DNA from: Lepidostoma basale
Lineage: Eukaryota; Arthropoda; Insecta; Trichoptera; Lepidostomatidae
Length of the DNA: 64,000 bases
Assembly: GCA_022606425.2 (NCBI GenBank)
Contig: JAHDVF020001324.1
Span: forward strand, 434,001-498,000
Direction: 5' to 3'
In this document: positions 1-9,947 of the stretch, one piece after another
Numbering within the stretch: position 1 is the stretch's first letter
How the letters are laid out: the number at the start of each line of letters is the position of its first letter
Made by a program: the position numbers and the translations under genes
Notes under the pieces: generated by a model
The model's database searches: none
Seen by the model: the letters and a program-made list of their open reading frames with translations, nothing else
Told to the model about the DNA's origin: nothing

Positions 1-127
1 GGTACGATGTATGAATGTTGGAATGAAGGAAGCCCGAGAGGTATGTCAGGACAGAGCATTGTGGCGATCCATCCTCTCTGCCTACCCCTCCGGGGAAATA
101 GCGTGATGGTTAGTTTGTTAGTTTTTT
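1..127 (+). mobile_element. R1 LINE 3' end
   Basis: Last part of the R1 (RTE-like) LINE. It contains the R1 C-terminal coding block (the 'tgtatgaatgttgg', 'gaggtatgtcaggacag' and 'ccatcctctctgcctacccc' segments) and ends with the gcgtgatgg stop context and a short TTAG-type tail. It is 5'-truncated by the window edge and decayed. Confidence 0.8.
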
Positions 128-149
128 TAATACAAATCTGTATCTTGTG

Positions 150-262
150 CCGGATTCGGTCTCAACTATTCCCATTCCGTCCATTCTCTTATGTTTCGCA
201 CATAGGACAACTGCCTTCTACCAACTCTTTGACGTCTTTCTATTTGCCTATGATTATCAGCC
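150..262 (-). mobile_element. R4 LINE fragment
   Basis: Antisense R4 piece: it shares the 'acaactgccttc...gacgtctttctat...gattatcag' layout with 34467-34690. That block encodes the segment before the LINE C-terminus. It is short and decayed. Confidence 0.5.
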
Positions 263-1027
263 TTCTATGTCTTTTTTTATCTGTAATATCAGAATTAGAT
301 TTTCTAAAAATCAAAATTTTATCGTACATGCATAAAATATCCATAAATTATTTATTTTATATTTACATTTTATCAGGTTCATTCATCACTGCTATATAGT
401 ATTGTCAGACTAATAAATTCATTGTGTACTGCTATCTTATCTTTTGTAGATAATTTGTGAATAATAAATCGGAATATAATAAACGTAAAACAAAAAAATT
501 ATCATATAAAATTTATATTGATTGCAAATTCAACAAGAAATAATAAAAAAAACATTAATTAATTAATTTAACTAGTTACATACATCATGCGAGTTCAATA
601 TTTAATAAAACAAGAAAAAAAGCTTAAATCACGTTTACTTATTACAACGTGTAGAAGGCTCATAATTCTATATAAAAAAACTGAGGAAATCATCGTAATA
701 TCGTGATTTGTGAAGTCTTGAGGAGAGTACTTCTCAAAACAAAACTAATGAACAATATTATGTCAGAGTTGCCGTCATTTGGGATGACAAACTGTAAGCT
801 AGTTCCGTGTAAATCGAAGGGGTATCGATATGCAATGTGTTGATCAATTAAGAATCGATTTTTCATAATAGGTACCAATTAATTGAATATCAAATAATAT
901 TAGGTATGTTTTGAATAACTAAGGGCGTAACTGGAAATCGATAATGACGATTTTTTATCAGGCACGTTTAGTAGAAGATAAAGTCGTAAAAAGTGTAAAG
1001 TATTACCAATGAATTATCACATTTTAA
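263..1027. other. AT-rich intergenic, nothing recognised
   Basis: Very A+T-rich DNA with no recognisable repeat family, ORF or RNA gene. The short ORFs here have no recognisable domain. Confidence 0.5.
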
Positions 1028-1340
1028 TACTTACTTACTTCCCATGGCCATACAACTCTTGAAGAGTTTTAGCCTTCTTGATTATTTACCTCCAAGCTCC
1101 TCGATCCTGCGCCTTTTGCTCCTAGCGCGCGGTCCGATTCACCCAAACTAGCCAGATCTGCCAGAATTAGGCGCTGTCTAGGCCTACCTAGAGGACTCAC
1201 TCCAGTCGGTCTAGACGCGTACAGAGTCTTGATTGCTCTGGTCTTTCCGGATCGGCATACGTGTCCAATCCATGGCCTACGAGCTGCAGCCTCCTTGAGG
1301 ACTTTCATAAAGTCCAAGCTTCTATCCAGAAACACCATGC
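1028..1340 (-). pseudogene. R5 RTE-like LINE C-terminus
   Basis: The minus-strand product of about 89 aa contains WIGHVCR (the 'GH' signature of RTE-like C-termini) followed by the basic GRPRQR segment, and it ends near tacttacttact, a probable short-repeat tail. RTE-type LINEs encode endonuclease plus reverse transcriptase; only the end of the protein remains. A small sense fragment of the same family lies at 7527-7618. Confidence 0.6.
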
Positions 1341-1390
1341 TGCGTGTTTATCACATTTTAGTGGGGTTAAAATATTTTTGCGTAATATTA

Positions 1391-1675
1391 TTCATCAGCT
1401 TGTCTCCATCCACTGCTGGACGTAAGCCTCTCGCCAGTGTTCTCCTGGCCCTTCCCGCTGTCCGCACAATATCTTCGCTCAACCTGGTAGGCTGTCTCCC
1501 GACACTTCTTCTGTGGCTTCATCTTCCATTATCCCGTCGGCACACAAGCCCAGCCCGTTGCCACTTCATCCTTGCAATGTGTATCCTTATATCGGTTGAC
1601 CTTGGTGCATCTTCTAATCTCCACGTTGGGTATATGGTATCTAAGCGAGATACCCAACATGGCTCTTTCCAATAT
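1391..1675 (-). pseudogene. R3 RTE-like LINE C-terminus
   Basis: Antisense copy of a LINE end related to 45740-46020. The 'catcagcttgtctccatccactgctggacgtaagcctctc' block is the reverse of the ORF end plus tail, and 'ggcacacaagcccagcccgttgcc' is the reverse of the W-A-G-H-V-C-R segment. The reading frame has decayed. Confidence 0.65.
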
Positions 1676-1757
1676 AGTGTGTATAAACATTTTAATCAAA
1701 TAAATAACCTGTATTAAATATATAAGTATAGTAATATGTTTCTTCTATTATTTGGGT

Positions 1758-1957
1758 GTCTTGTGGCATGATCAAATAAATCAATCATTTTGAATGTCAG
1801 CCATGTGAGGAGTCAGAGAAATCGACGCACGTGCATGACACGATTTAGGAATGTTGAGGAATCGAGAGAAATACGAGTATGTCAGGAAAGAAAAGCGTGG
1901 CAGTCCATTCTTTCTGCCTACCCCTTCGGGGAGACGGCGTGATGGTTAGTTAGTCAT
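1758..1957 (+). mobile_element. R1 LINE 3' end
   Basis: Contains the R1 block from 'gatcaaataaatca' (DQIN) through the RNRRAC-like segment to the 'cggggagacggcgtgatgg' stop and a short TTAG tail. It is 5'-truncated and carries small indels. Confidence 0.85.
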
Positions 1958-2644
1958 GTTGAGAATTATTTTAAATATTAATATCAGTACCTTATTAAGT
2001 GTATAACCTTGTATTGTTTCGGTACGTATTATGACGTCTTTCGATACTTCTGTTCGATACCTGATAATGCCCAACATTACACGGTGAGCACTTTGGTCCC
2101 CTTAGATCCGGCCTTGACTTTTACCGATATACGCTGATTGAAGTATGGATTAATCAAAGAACAAGAGAAAAACACATCAGGATCTCTCCGGGTGAGGAGT
2201 GTACAATACTTTATATGGACACATTGAACCTGAGGTCAATAGAAGACTACTTTAATTCTTGGTGTGCACATCACGTAACTCTCCTTATAAACAAAAATGC
2301 ACGTTTTCTATAACATTCATAAAAGGTGAAAATTTATTGTTAAGATGACCCTGGATTATAATAATACTACAGAATCACTTCTTGTATACTAAATTAAATG
2401 TGGATAATAAAAATAATACTGCGAAATCAATTTTCGTAAACTTGGGTATGGGGCAGTCAGAGGTATGCAAGAAACAAGTGTTTAAAAAAAAAATTGTCAC
2501 TAATTTAATTTATTTTATAAAACCAACAATACAAAATTATTATATGGTGTTTTAACTTGATTTGACCCAAATATGAGAAAAAAATATATAAATTATATAG
2601 GAAGCTATCGTCATATTTCAAAATTTACATCTTAAAAAGATTTT
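1958..2644. other. Unassigned AT-rich DNA
   Basis: No element boundary, ORF or RNA gene recognised. Probably unique sequence or very old repeat. Confidence 0.4.
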
Positions 2645-2698
2645 AAACTGTTAAATTAAAAAAAAACTTTGTTTTATGTATCACAAGTGTATTTTATT

Positions 2699-2746
2699 TT
2701 ATGCGACAGCTGTTTCGTCGACCTATATTGACATCATCAGGTGTTA
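2699..2746 (-). ncRNA. Hammerhead-like motif, family A
   Basis: Minus strand: core CUGAUGA (plus 2734-2740), one extra U, helix II seen as GUC with GAC, then GAAA and the palindrome ACAGCUGU (plus 2706-2713), with C17 next. Helix II is weakened and helix I is poor here. The pattern matches the better family A copy at 42252-42299. Confidence 0.5.
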
Positions 2747-3095
2747 CAATAATATATCAAATGTTAAATTTTCGTGATTTTCCGAACCTTTATGTGTATT
2801 TGTTCTTATGACAATTTGAATAATTTCTTAGAAGAGAAAATATTAAAGGTGGAAAATATAATAATAAGAAATAATTATATTATTCAAAATAAAAATAAAA
2901 CCAGTAATTAGAAGGAACAATTACACATAATATATAGTCAACAACATGAAACAGAATAAATTAAAGTTATTTACTCTATATGATATGATTGTTCAGCGAG
3001 AACTTCAATATTATATCAAAGAAATTATTCAAATTGACATAGGAACTAATACACATAAAGGTTCGAAAAATCACGAAAATTTGACATTTGATATA

Positions 3096-3150
3096 TTATT
3101 GTACCACCTGATGATGTCAATATAGGTTGACAAAACAGCTGTCGCGTAAA
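3096..3150 (+). ncRNA. Hammerhead-like motif, family A, mutated
   Basis: Core CUGAUGA at 3108-3114, extra U, helix II GUCAA with UUGAC, and palindrome ACAGCUGU then C. The obligatory GAAA reads AAAA (G12 lost), so this copy should be inactive. It is the inverted partner of the motif at 2699-2746. Confidence 0.5.
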
Positions 3151-3487
3151 ATAAAATGCAATTGTGATACGTAAAACAAAGTTTTTAATTTAACCGTTTT
3201 TAATGTTCAAGTAGTGTTTCGGCCAAAACAAAGGACTATTTAAAAAGATTAAAAAAATACATATATTTCATTATTTTAATAAAAAAAATTAATGTGATAC
3301 CTAAAACTTTCTCGTAATTTATTCCAAATTTATTTATTAAATATATTTATAAAAAAAACGCTACATATTTCGGGGGCTCCATTTTCATCCTCATCTTCAT
3401 GCTTAGTTCAATTTCAAGGTTATTTATTTTTTATTTAATCTTGATAAATTAACTATTTAATTAATATGATAAATTTAGTATTAAATT

Positions 3488-3680
3488 CGACCTTCGTGGC
3501 AGAGTGGTAAGACTTCCATACCGAAGGTCCCGGGTTCGATTCCCGGCGATGGTAGTGTGATTGTCACACTGTCATTGGTCTGGTGTAGAATTCACGTGGC
3601 AATATATGGCGACAGATTAGCTACCTATCACATGTCATGAGAATCAATTTAATAGCTAAAAATAAATTGTATACAGTAAT
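3488..3680 (+). mobile_element. S1 tRNA-headed SINE
   Basis: The tRNA-like head has an A box (TGGCAGAGTGGTAAG) and a B box (GGTTCGATTCC), the internal RNA polymerase III promoter. After the head come the S1 body 'gtgtgattgtcacactgt', 'ggtctggtgtagaattcacgtg' and 'agattagctacctatcacatgtca'. Seven copies in the window share this body, which marks it as a SINE and not a functional tRNA gene. Confidence 0.85.
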
Positions 3681-3837
3681 TGGGTTCGAACGACTTGTTG
3701 CATACAAGGAAAAAAAAAGTATTTTCACTGACGAAAATTCTGTATAGTATTAACTTAGTATTAACAGCACAAATTCAATAAAAAAATAATAGTTTTATCA
3801 TATTTTAACACTGCACTCACCAGCCATATTGTATATA

Positions 3838-4212
3838 CTAACTAACTAACTAACCATCACGCCGTTTCCCCGAAAGGGTAGACAGAAAGAATGGACTGCA
3901 ACACTTTAATCGATGCTGCACTCCATCCTTCTCTTTTCGCCAACGCGAGAGACACGGTGTGATGGGTTGCGAACCTCATCGCCACCAATAGGCATCTCCC
4001 GCGCACACTTCGATCATTCAATGTCTACATAATAAATCTAAAACAAATTATATAAAATACAATGATATAAAATAAAATAACACATAAAAATAATTTAACA
4101 CATAATGTTCTTTTAGATGGTGCACTTATCGTCAGCTGGACGATCCGGACATTTGTGTTTATTTAATTTTTTATTCCACTGTTTTCATTTTAATTAGGCA
4201 CTTAAAACAATC
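3838..4212 (-). mobile_element. R1s non-autonomous element
   Basis: On the minus strand it ends with the same 60 or so bases as R1 (cattctttctg, the cccc-tcgggg block, gcgtgatgg, then a TTAG tail). Upstream it has its own body, 'gagatgcctattggtgg', 'gaggttcgcaacccatcacac' and 'gcgaaaagagaaggatgg', with no reverse transcriptase sequence. The AT-rich 5' portion is shared with 44702-45003. Short elements that borrow an RTE 3' end are known (Bov-tA/BovB logic), so this is probably mobilised by R1. Confidence 0.75.
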
Positions 4213-4769
4213 CAACACCAGCAAAAACTTGAAAATTTGATTGAAGAATTTATTCAAATTGTCATTGGAACAAATGAAAAATTAATTTTTGCACCTGTCA
4301 AAATTATTTTTATAAACGAAAAAACTTGTATTATTTTAACATCAGAAGAGTGAAAACGTATTTTGTGTCACAAATAACTATCATAAACTGCGGCAACAAT
4401 CAAATATAAAATGTATATAAAATGGAAAATATTATATTTCATACATAAAGTTGAGGTTCTTGTCTTTTAATTTTGGCTGAGATATTCAAAACGGATATAC
4501 CGATACATAATAATAACGCACGCGGTGGAAAAAGTAAAAAAGATCCAAGTAATATTATAACTTTTTTTTGTATTGTTTCGTGCAATTAAAAAATCTTACC
4601 TCACGTAAACACGAGAGATTGTACACCATAATCCACAAAAGGTCATATTACCTCTGTGTTCCCACACGTACGTAGGTTCATTATCGCTCAAAGGTAAAGT
4701 TCGTCAACCTCGTATTTTGTTTTTCTTATTTTTCTTCTGTATCTAAATGGTGCACTCAAAGTCGCTTAA
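4213..4769. other. Unassigned AT-rich DNA
   Basis: No feature recognised between the R1s element and the R1 reverse transcriptase fragment. Confidence 0.4.
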
Positions 4770-5244
4770 TGAAGATTGATCGCTGTTGCGAAAATGAATG
4801 TTATGTCCATCTGCTGTTTGCTATATGCAGACGACACTGTTTTAATCGCTGACAGCATGGACGATCTACAAGTCCTAGTGTCAAGAATATACGAAGTATG
4901 CAATAAGTATGACCTTGTGATGAACGTGTCAAAGTCTAAAGGTATGGTATTTGAAATAGAAGAATGTATGACGGATTGTGACATAGGTGCGAACGGTGAG
5001 AAATTAGAGCAAATTACCGAATTTATTTATCTGGGAAGCATGTTTTCAAGAGATGGAAAGATTGAGAAAGACATCGAAAGAAGGGTTGAAGCTGGAAACA
5101 AAATAAATGGTGCACTCAAAGTAATTATCGCAAATAGAAATATATCGACTAAAACAAATATGGCAGTGCACAATGAAGTTCTAGTGCTAACCATTATGTT
5201 TGGACGTGAAGCTTGGAGTTGGCACAAGAAGGGTGAAAGTAGGT
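4770..5244 (+). pseudogene. R1 LINE reverse transcriptase fragment
   Basis: An open frame from 4776 encodes LLYADDTVLIADS near residue 15. YADD is the catalytic motif of the reverse transcriptase palm. It is followed by MNVSKSKGMVFE, FIYLGSMFSRDG and DIERRVEAGNKINGALKV, the thumb/connection region of RTE-like polymerases. The frame breaks after GESRF. The endonuclease, the upstream palm and the 3' end are missing. The start codon is incidental. This is one of only two R1 copies here that retain YADD; the other is at 47426-48260. Confidence 0.85.
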
Positions 5245-5440
5245 TTTTGGCCAGAAACCACAGAAGTTATTCACCGATGACATCATGACTCTACCCGAAA
5301 AATGGTGAAAGATTGTAAATTTAGAATATTTGTGAGAAATGCACACTCTAAGGAAACCAGTTGAAAATCGCCACGATCATTTTTCAGACCTATTTGTAGT
5401 GACGAACAGCTCCATTTTTTTTCATTCCTAGTACCAACCC
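5245..5440 (+). pseudogene. Possible mariner-like transposase tail
   Basis: From about 5263 one frame reads KLFTDDIMTLPEKW then a stop, which resembles the C-terminal block of mariner-family transposases. The similarity is judged from memory only, and no TIR could be defined. It could instead be chance. Confidence 0.3.
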
Positions 5441-6116
5441 TGATGTTATATTATAGTTACATTTGACTAGAAATATGTATTGTATATTATTTTTATAATA
5501 TAAAAAAATATGTAAAAAGTAATTTATAAAATAAAAAAATTAATAATTGTTGAATCCACATTACTATTGCATTACGTTTATTAAAAAATTATCTCATTGC
5601 GAAGTTTAAAACTAATCTTAACACATTTTACCTCGGATGATCAACCATGAAGCAAAATTGATATTGAATATTAATTTTCACATGTTCAGGAACAAGTTGA
5701 TTACTAGGCACTAATTATTATTAGAATATGATTATAATGATTTCATGATTCGTGATCGAAATCAATGGGTCAAGAGATTGACGCTGCGATGCTTTGTGAT
5801 GTTAATGCGAACTTGATATGAATAATTAAAATTGAGAACATAATGCTCTTAACACAGCATACTACAATAGCAGTGCTGACCTACATTGAGCTAGTAAGTC
5901 ATCGGGGGTGCAGCCGTGCATCTCATCATGTGGCCGACATTGAGATTCGAATAAATCATTTGTGATTTAACGCATTGGAAGTATTAATATGTGTTTTTGA
6001 AAACCCAGCTGGGTTATTACATCATGCAGTAATATTGACGAAAACATCCGTTTTATTACTTTATTTAAGCTTCAGGCGTTGATAGTAATTAAATAAAATA
6101 ATAATTGAATACAACG
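5441..6116. other. Unassigned AT-rich DNA
   Basis: No ORF or repeat family recognised. The sequence becomes slightly less AT-rich at 5870-5960 ('cagtgctgacctacattgag', 'gggtgcagccgtgcatctc') without an identifiable feature. Confidence 0.4.
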
Positions 6117-6468
6117 AGAATGTGTGACGAGTATATAAACGAGTATATAAAAGAGTATATAAACGAGTAAGTAAACGAGTATGTAATCGAGTAAGTAAAC
6201 GAGTATGTAAACGAGTATGTAAACGAGTATGTAAACGAGAATGTAAATAAGGATGTAAACGAGAATGTAAACGAGAATGTGAACGAGAATGTAAACGAGG
6301 ATGTAAACGAGTATGTAATCGAGTATATAAACGAGTATGTAAACGAGTATGTAAACGAGAATGTAAATAAGGATGTAAACGAGAATGTAAACGAGAATGT
6401 GAACGAGAATGTAAACGAGGATGTAAACGAAAATGTAAACGAGAATATAAACGAGAACGTATAAATAA
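6117..6468 (+). repeat. 12-bp minisatellite (aacgagtatgta-type)
   Basis: About 29 copies of a 12-bp unit, aacgagDatgta, with variants aataaggatgta and tatgtaatcgag. A higher-order block is exactly repeated with a 120-bp (10-unit) offset: the segment starting at 6237 recurs at 6357. It can be translated as a VNEN/VNEY repeat, but that ORF is a by-product of the 12-bp period. Confidence 0.9.
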
Positions 6469-6474
6469 TAATTA

Positions 6475-6715
6475 AATAAAACGATGTTTTTTTATAACTA
6501 TATCCGCATTTGTCTTTCGACCGGTTTCGCCAGGCTCGCTGGCATCGGCATCGAGCCTGGCGAAACGGGTCGCTGTCGAAATTAAGACAAATGTGGAAGT
6601 AGTTATAAAAACATCGTTTTATTTAAAATGAGCTTCCATTAAGAGATTTCAGTTAAATCATTTGATTATCTTGAGAACGTATTATATTAAAAATAATTAA
6701 ATAAAACGATAATGT
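6475..6715. repeat. Family C hammerhead repeat, inverted pair
   Basis: Minus and plus copies of the family C ribozyme end face each other around 6553 ('ccaggctcgctggcatcggc' opposite 'gcatcgagcctggcg'). Both retain GAAAC and most of the ACCGGU/ACGGGU palindrome, but the CUG core has been lost at the junction. The downstream body 'gacaaatgtggaagtagtt', 'aaaacatcgttttattt', 'agcttccattaagagatttcag' matches 40890-41235 and 53455-53625. Confidence 0.75.
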
Positions 6716-6905
6716 ATGAGGTACGCAAGACAAACGATTTAGTGATGAATGTTGGAAAGTCTAAGATGATGGTTTTTGGAAAAAAAGGAAATGATAGAGA
6801 GCTGTTATCGAGTGTGAAGGTTAGAAAGGTCTAATATTTGGGTCATATGCCAAGGGAAGAAAGATACCACCTCCTTCGGTTAATAATCATAGAATAAAGG
6901 GACGT
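6703..6905 (+). mobile_element. Chimeric R1 plus R4 LINE scrap
   Basis: 6703-6790 encodes NDLVMNVGKSKMMVFGKK (R1 palm/thumb region). From about 6790 the sequence changes to the R4 block (gagctgttatcgagtgtgaa, tctaatatttgggtcatatg, gggacgtcgggaag). The junction could reflect deletion or gene-conversion-like joining. Confidence 0.6.
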
Positions 6906-6917
6906 CGGGAAGTTGGT

Positions 6918-7380
6918 AGAAGGCAGGTAGGCAGAAAGAATGGACCGCCACACTGTTCTGTCCTGACATATCACTCTCGATTCCTCTACATTCATACATC
7001 TTATCATGCACGAACGTCGATTTCACCGCGAACGTCGATTTGATCGTGTCACGTTTTCCTCGGGCTGCCTCTATTTCTAGCTCCGTTCACGTCGTTTACA
7101 CATACCTTCTTCACCATTTTGTCTTCACTCATTCTTTCCGTGTGTCCAAACCATCTTAACGATCATTTCATTATTTTGTTATAACACTTTTATTCGCACC
7201 GCATTCACTTCTTATTTGCATTTGATATTCTATCATATACAAATTTACCACGTCTTAGAGATCTCATTTCTACTGCGTTTATTCTACATTCATCCTTCTT
7301 TTGCTAATTCCATGCTTCACTTCCATACATAAGGGTCGGCACATGAACACCATTATGTACTGTCATCCTAGCTTTAATAA
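6918..7380 (-). pseudogene. R1 LINE C-terminal fragment
   Basis: Antisense R1 from the region encoding MAVHNGV-PTLMYGSEAW down to the SILSA segment, broken by several frameshifts. Recognisable reverse-strand blocks are 'ccatgcttcacttccatacataagggtcgg' (LMYGSEAW) and 'tgtccaaaccatctta' (RWFGH). The extreme tail is missing. Confidence 0.85.
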
Positions 7381-7526
7381 GATTATTAAATAATTTATAT
7401 GTATATTATTATTAATTTGTTTTTCATTATCCACTTTTTATAACAAATGTTATTAATTTCGGGATATTACAGTAATCGTATATATATATAATATTATGGA
7501 TAATGTTCTAGCAGGTCTGACTATGT

Positions 7527-7618
7527 TGTTCAAATCAGACTACTTGGAGCAAAAGGCGCAGGATCGAGGAGCTTGGAAAATCATCAAGCAAGTTAAAATT
7601 CTTCAAGTTGTAATAAAA
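7527..7618 (+). mobile_element. R5 LINE scrap
   Basis: Sense-strand match to the 3' end of R5 at 1028-1340 ('gagcaaaaggcgcaggatcgaggagcttgg'). Too short to translate usefully. Confidence 0.6.
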
Positions 7619-7964
7619 CATGTGTTATTCCAAAAGGTGGTAAATCACTTCTAACACAATATTTAAAGAAACAGGATACACGTGTTAAATTAAGGATAGT
7701 AAAGTTAACTGTCTGGTTATAATTGGAAACTTTATGGGTAATTAATCACGAAGGGTTGGGTAATATGTCAAAGGTCATCGCGCTGTCTGCATCTTATTCT
7801 GCGAAAGCGTTTGTCATTATGTTATTTGAAAAATCATATAATATTATAGGTATCTAAATGATAGTCAACTTGTCAAAGAGTTAAAAAAACATTAAAATTA
7901 ATTAAAAAATGCTGTAAAAACTACTAAAAAAAAATTAAGGAAAGGAATTGGGCTGACCATATAG
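7619..7964. other. Unassigned AT-rich DNA
   Basis: Nothing recognised. Confidence 0.35.
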
Positions 7965-8292
7965 TGAGATAATAATATACGAGTACAATACCGAAGTCCT
8001 GAGGCAAGCTAGAGTTGACAGGGAGCTGTTATCAACTATCAGGGTTCGGAAAAATTCTGATCTGGGTCATGTACTGCGTGGGTAAAAGTACCACCTTCTC
8101 CAACTGATATTGGAGGTGAAAATTGAGGGACGCCGAGGGCCCGGTAGGAGACAAATGCCCTGGCTGTAAAACGTTAGGGAGTGGACCGGAATCCGAAGTG
8201 TGGAGGAGCTGTTCCGAGCGGCGCAGGACAGGGACAGGTTCGCCGTGGTGATCCCCAACGTTGGAGGGACCCGACAGGGTACTTGAAGAAGA
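7965..8292 (+). pseudogene. R4 RTE-like LINE C-terminus
   Basis: Translates in pieces to TEVLRQARVDRELLSTI, LGHVLRG, KIEGRRGPGRRQMPWL and NVREWTGIRSVEELFRAAQD, then GGTRQGT and a GAAGAA tail. It is nearly collinear with the more intact 31430-31965 copy and extends it to the true 3' end. Several stops interrupt it. Confidence 0.8.
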
Positions 8293-8480
8293 ATAAGATA
8301 TAGTGAGAACAAAGGATAATCAATGGACAGGACGCACCCTGAAGTGGATTACTGAACCTAATGAGAACCGGCCACAGAAACCCGAGCCAACACCAAGCAA
8401 GATGGTTTGGTGATATCAAAAAATTGGCAGGAGATCAATGGCACAACTGAGTTGTGGAAGTCGGGGAGGTAGGCCTTTGT
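8293..8480 (+). mobile_element. R6-type LINE 3' fragment
   Basis: Encodes a decayed RPPTRWFGDIKKLAGDQW segment, the conserved 'R-W-x-D-x-I-K' block before the end of R6-like proteins. No intact frame. Confidence 0.5.
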
Positions 8481-8649
8481 CCACATGTTTCAGACACACA
8501 AACCTATATATAAGGTTCCCACCACCACCCGAGACTGTTATAGGACGCAGCGACGCCCTTTCGTCAGTCTCGCTGCACTATCTAGGCCTGTTCCTTGTCC
8601 ATCCGGGACTAACGTTCATTTAATTTAGCCTTTTCTTGTCATCATTTTT

Positions 8650-8711
8650 TATATAATATCACTGATGATGGGTTGATGACACACAAACCTATCATCAGTG
8701 ATATTATATAA
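8650..8711. repeat. Short palindrome made from family B ribozyme 5' halves
   Basis: 'tataatatcactgatgatgg' is followed 15 bp later by its near-perfect reverse complement. Each arm is the helix I plus core (AAUAUCA, CUGAUGA) half of the family B hammerhead, joined head to head with the GAAA halves deleted. Confidence 0.65.
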
Positions 8712-8727
8712 AAATAAACAACAACAA

Positions 8728-9000
8728 CAAACCATCACGCCGTTTCCTCGTAGGGGTAGGCAGAGATAATGGACCGCCACACTACTCTATCCTGACATAC
8801 CTCTCTAGCTTCCTCCACATTCATGCAGCATGTCGATACTAGCAGTCGATTCTTCCGGTTTCTGACATGACCAACCTTTAAAATTTGATTAATTTGGTCA
8901 TGCCATGTTTTCCTCGATCTACCTCGACTCCGTACTCCATTTACATCGTTAACGTATACTTTTTAACCATTCTCTCTTCACCCATATGCAGTTTTCACAG
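8728..9000 (-). mobile_element. R1 LINE 3' fragment
   Basis: Antisense R1: tail and stop context 'accatcacgccgtttcc', 'gtaggcagagataatggacc', then DQIN and KVYVNDVNG coding remnants. Frames are decayed. Confidence 0.8.
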
Positions 9001-9245
9001 ATATTAAAATTATTTATTTGGGAACGTTTATGCTTTTGTTATAACAAATATTACGAATAAATTAAAAAATTTAATTTAAAAATAATAATTTAAAGTTCTT
9101 ATTAGGGTTCGGGTATTAACATACAACAAAGGAAATAAATCAATGATTGGACTTGACGTTAAATTTATTTGATTATTTATGATATTCATGATTTTATATG
9201 TATTCTTTGTTCTTAATTTAAAAAAATATTATTTTTTTTATATGT

Positions 9246-9352
9246 ATTTATATAATATCACTGATGAAGGGCTTGTGTTTTCAAAATATATTAGGTATTT
9301 AATTTTTATTTTTTTAATAAAGTGAGTGTTTTATAATAAGTATACAAAAATG
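9246..9352 (+). repeat. Family B hammerhead repeat, eroded
   Basis: Keeps AAUAUCA, CUGAUGA, the extra A and GGGCU (9254-9275) and the distal body 'aagtgagtgtt', but the GAAA and ACAUGU part has decayed to 'ttttcaaaatat'. Ribozyme dead. Confidence 0.6.
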
Positions 9353-9439
9353 AAACATTCATTTATTTATTATTTTCTGAATAATGATATAAAACTCATT
9401 ATTTAATATTGATTAAACGTCGATTTGTTGAAGGTGTAT

Positions 9440-9590
9440 TTTGTTTGATGAAAATTACATGTTTCGCCTTGCTAGGACATTTTAACAATGATATTCATTG
9501 TCGTGTTGATATTTGATAATGCAAGGCTCAAAATGTCATCATCATTAAACATGATGAAGCTTCTTGAAAACAAACGTTTTTCTCAAAATT
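9440..9590. repeat. Family F hammerhead-derived foldback, eroded
   Basis: Inverted halves around 9505. The minus strand reads GCAAGGC then GAAA then ACAUGU; the plus strand reads UUGAUAA then U then GCAAGGC. The parts match the hammerhead layout but the core is mutated. Related copies lie at 54930-55095 and 62265-62340. Confidence 0.5.
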
Positions 9591-9946
9591 AAATGTATTT
9601 TTTATTATTTAAAATAGTATTGTGTTCAGTCTCCGAACACCAAGACGACTTTACGATATTTTACGATCCTATGTATATTACTTCTGGTCTTAAAATATTT
9701 TCGTTTCTCAATAGCAGGTCGTAAATAAGACCAATTTTACCCATTTTTTTCCAAGCTATATGAGGTGGATTTAGGCATATTAACATAATAATGCTCGTCT
9801 GAAACCAAGTAAAAAAATAACCTTGGAGTTATGCGGTCAAGCAGAGAATCCTTGATTTAAATTGGAATATTTGGAGACGTATAGTCATTGGGCCATACGA
9901 TAGATCTGTAAAGGTTGCTCTAGGCAGCAGAGTAACTCAAGATAGA
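9591..9946. other. Unassigned DNA
   Basis: No recognised feature before the S1 SINE. Confidence 0.35.
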
Positions 9947-9947
9947 C

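Larger units (their letters stand above)
2645..3240. repeat. Family A hammerhead foldback repeat
   Basis: Two arms of about 190 bp in inverted orientation. The left arm runs from 'actgttaaatt' through the ribozyme to 'tatgacaatttgaataatttctt'. The right arm is its reverse complement, from 'aagaaattattcaaattgacat' to 'tttaatttaaccg', followed by 'gtttcggccaaaacaa', a tail also seen at 56245 and 59605. Each arm carries a hammerhead-like motif pointing outward from the centre. The arrangement resembles inverted pLTRs of Penelope-like elements, which is an inference; no coding region lies between the arms. Confidence 0.75.

Noticed and set aside
3488..3560. Functional tRNA gene
   Set aside because: A and B boxes are present, but seven copies share a non-tRNA body downstream and the acceptor and anticodon stems do not fold convincingly. 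SINE head preferred.
6279..6464. VNEN/VNEY repeat protein
   Set aside because: The 12-bp minisatellite period is a multiple of three, so an open frame arises automatically. There is no initiation or flanking coding evidence.
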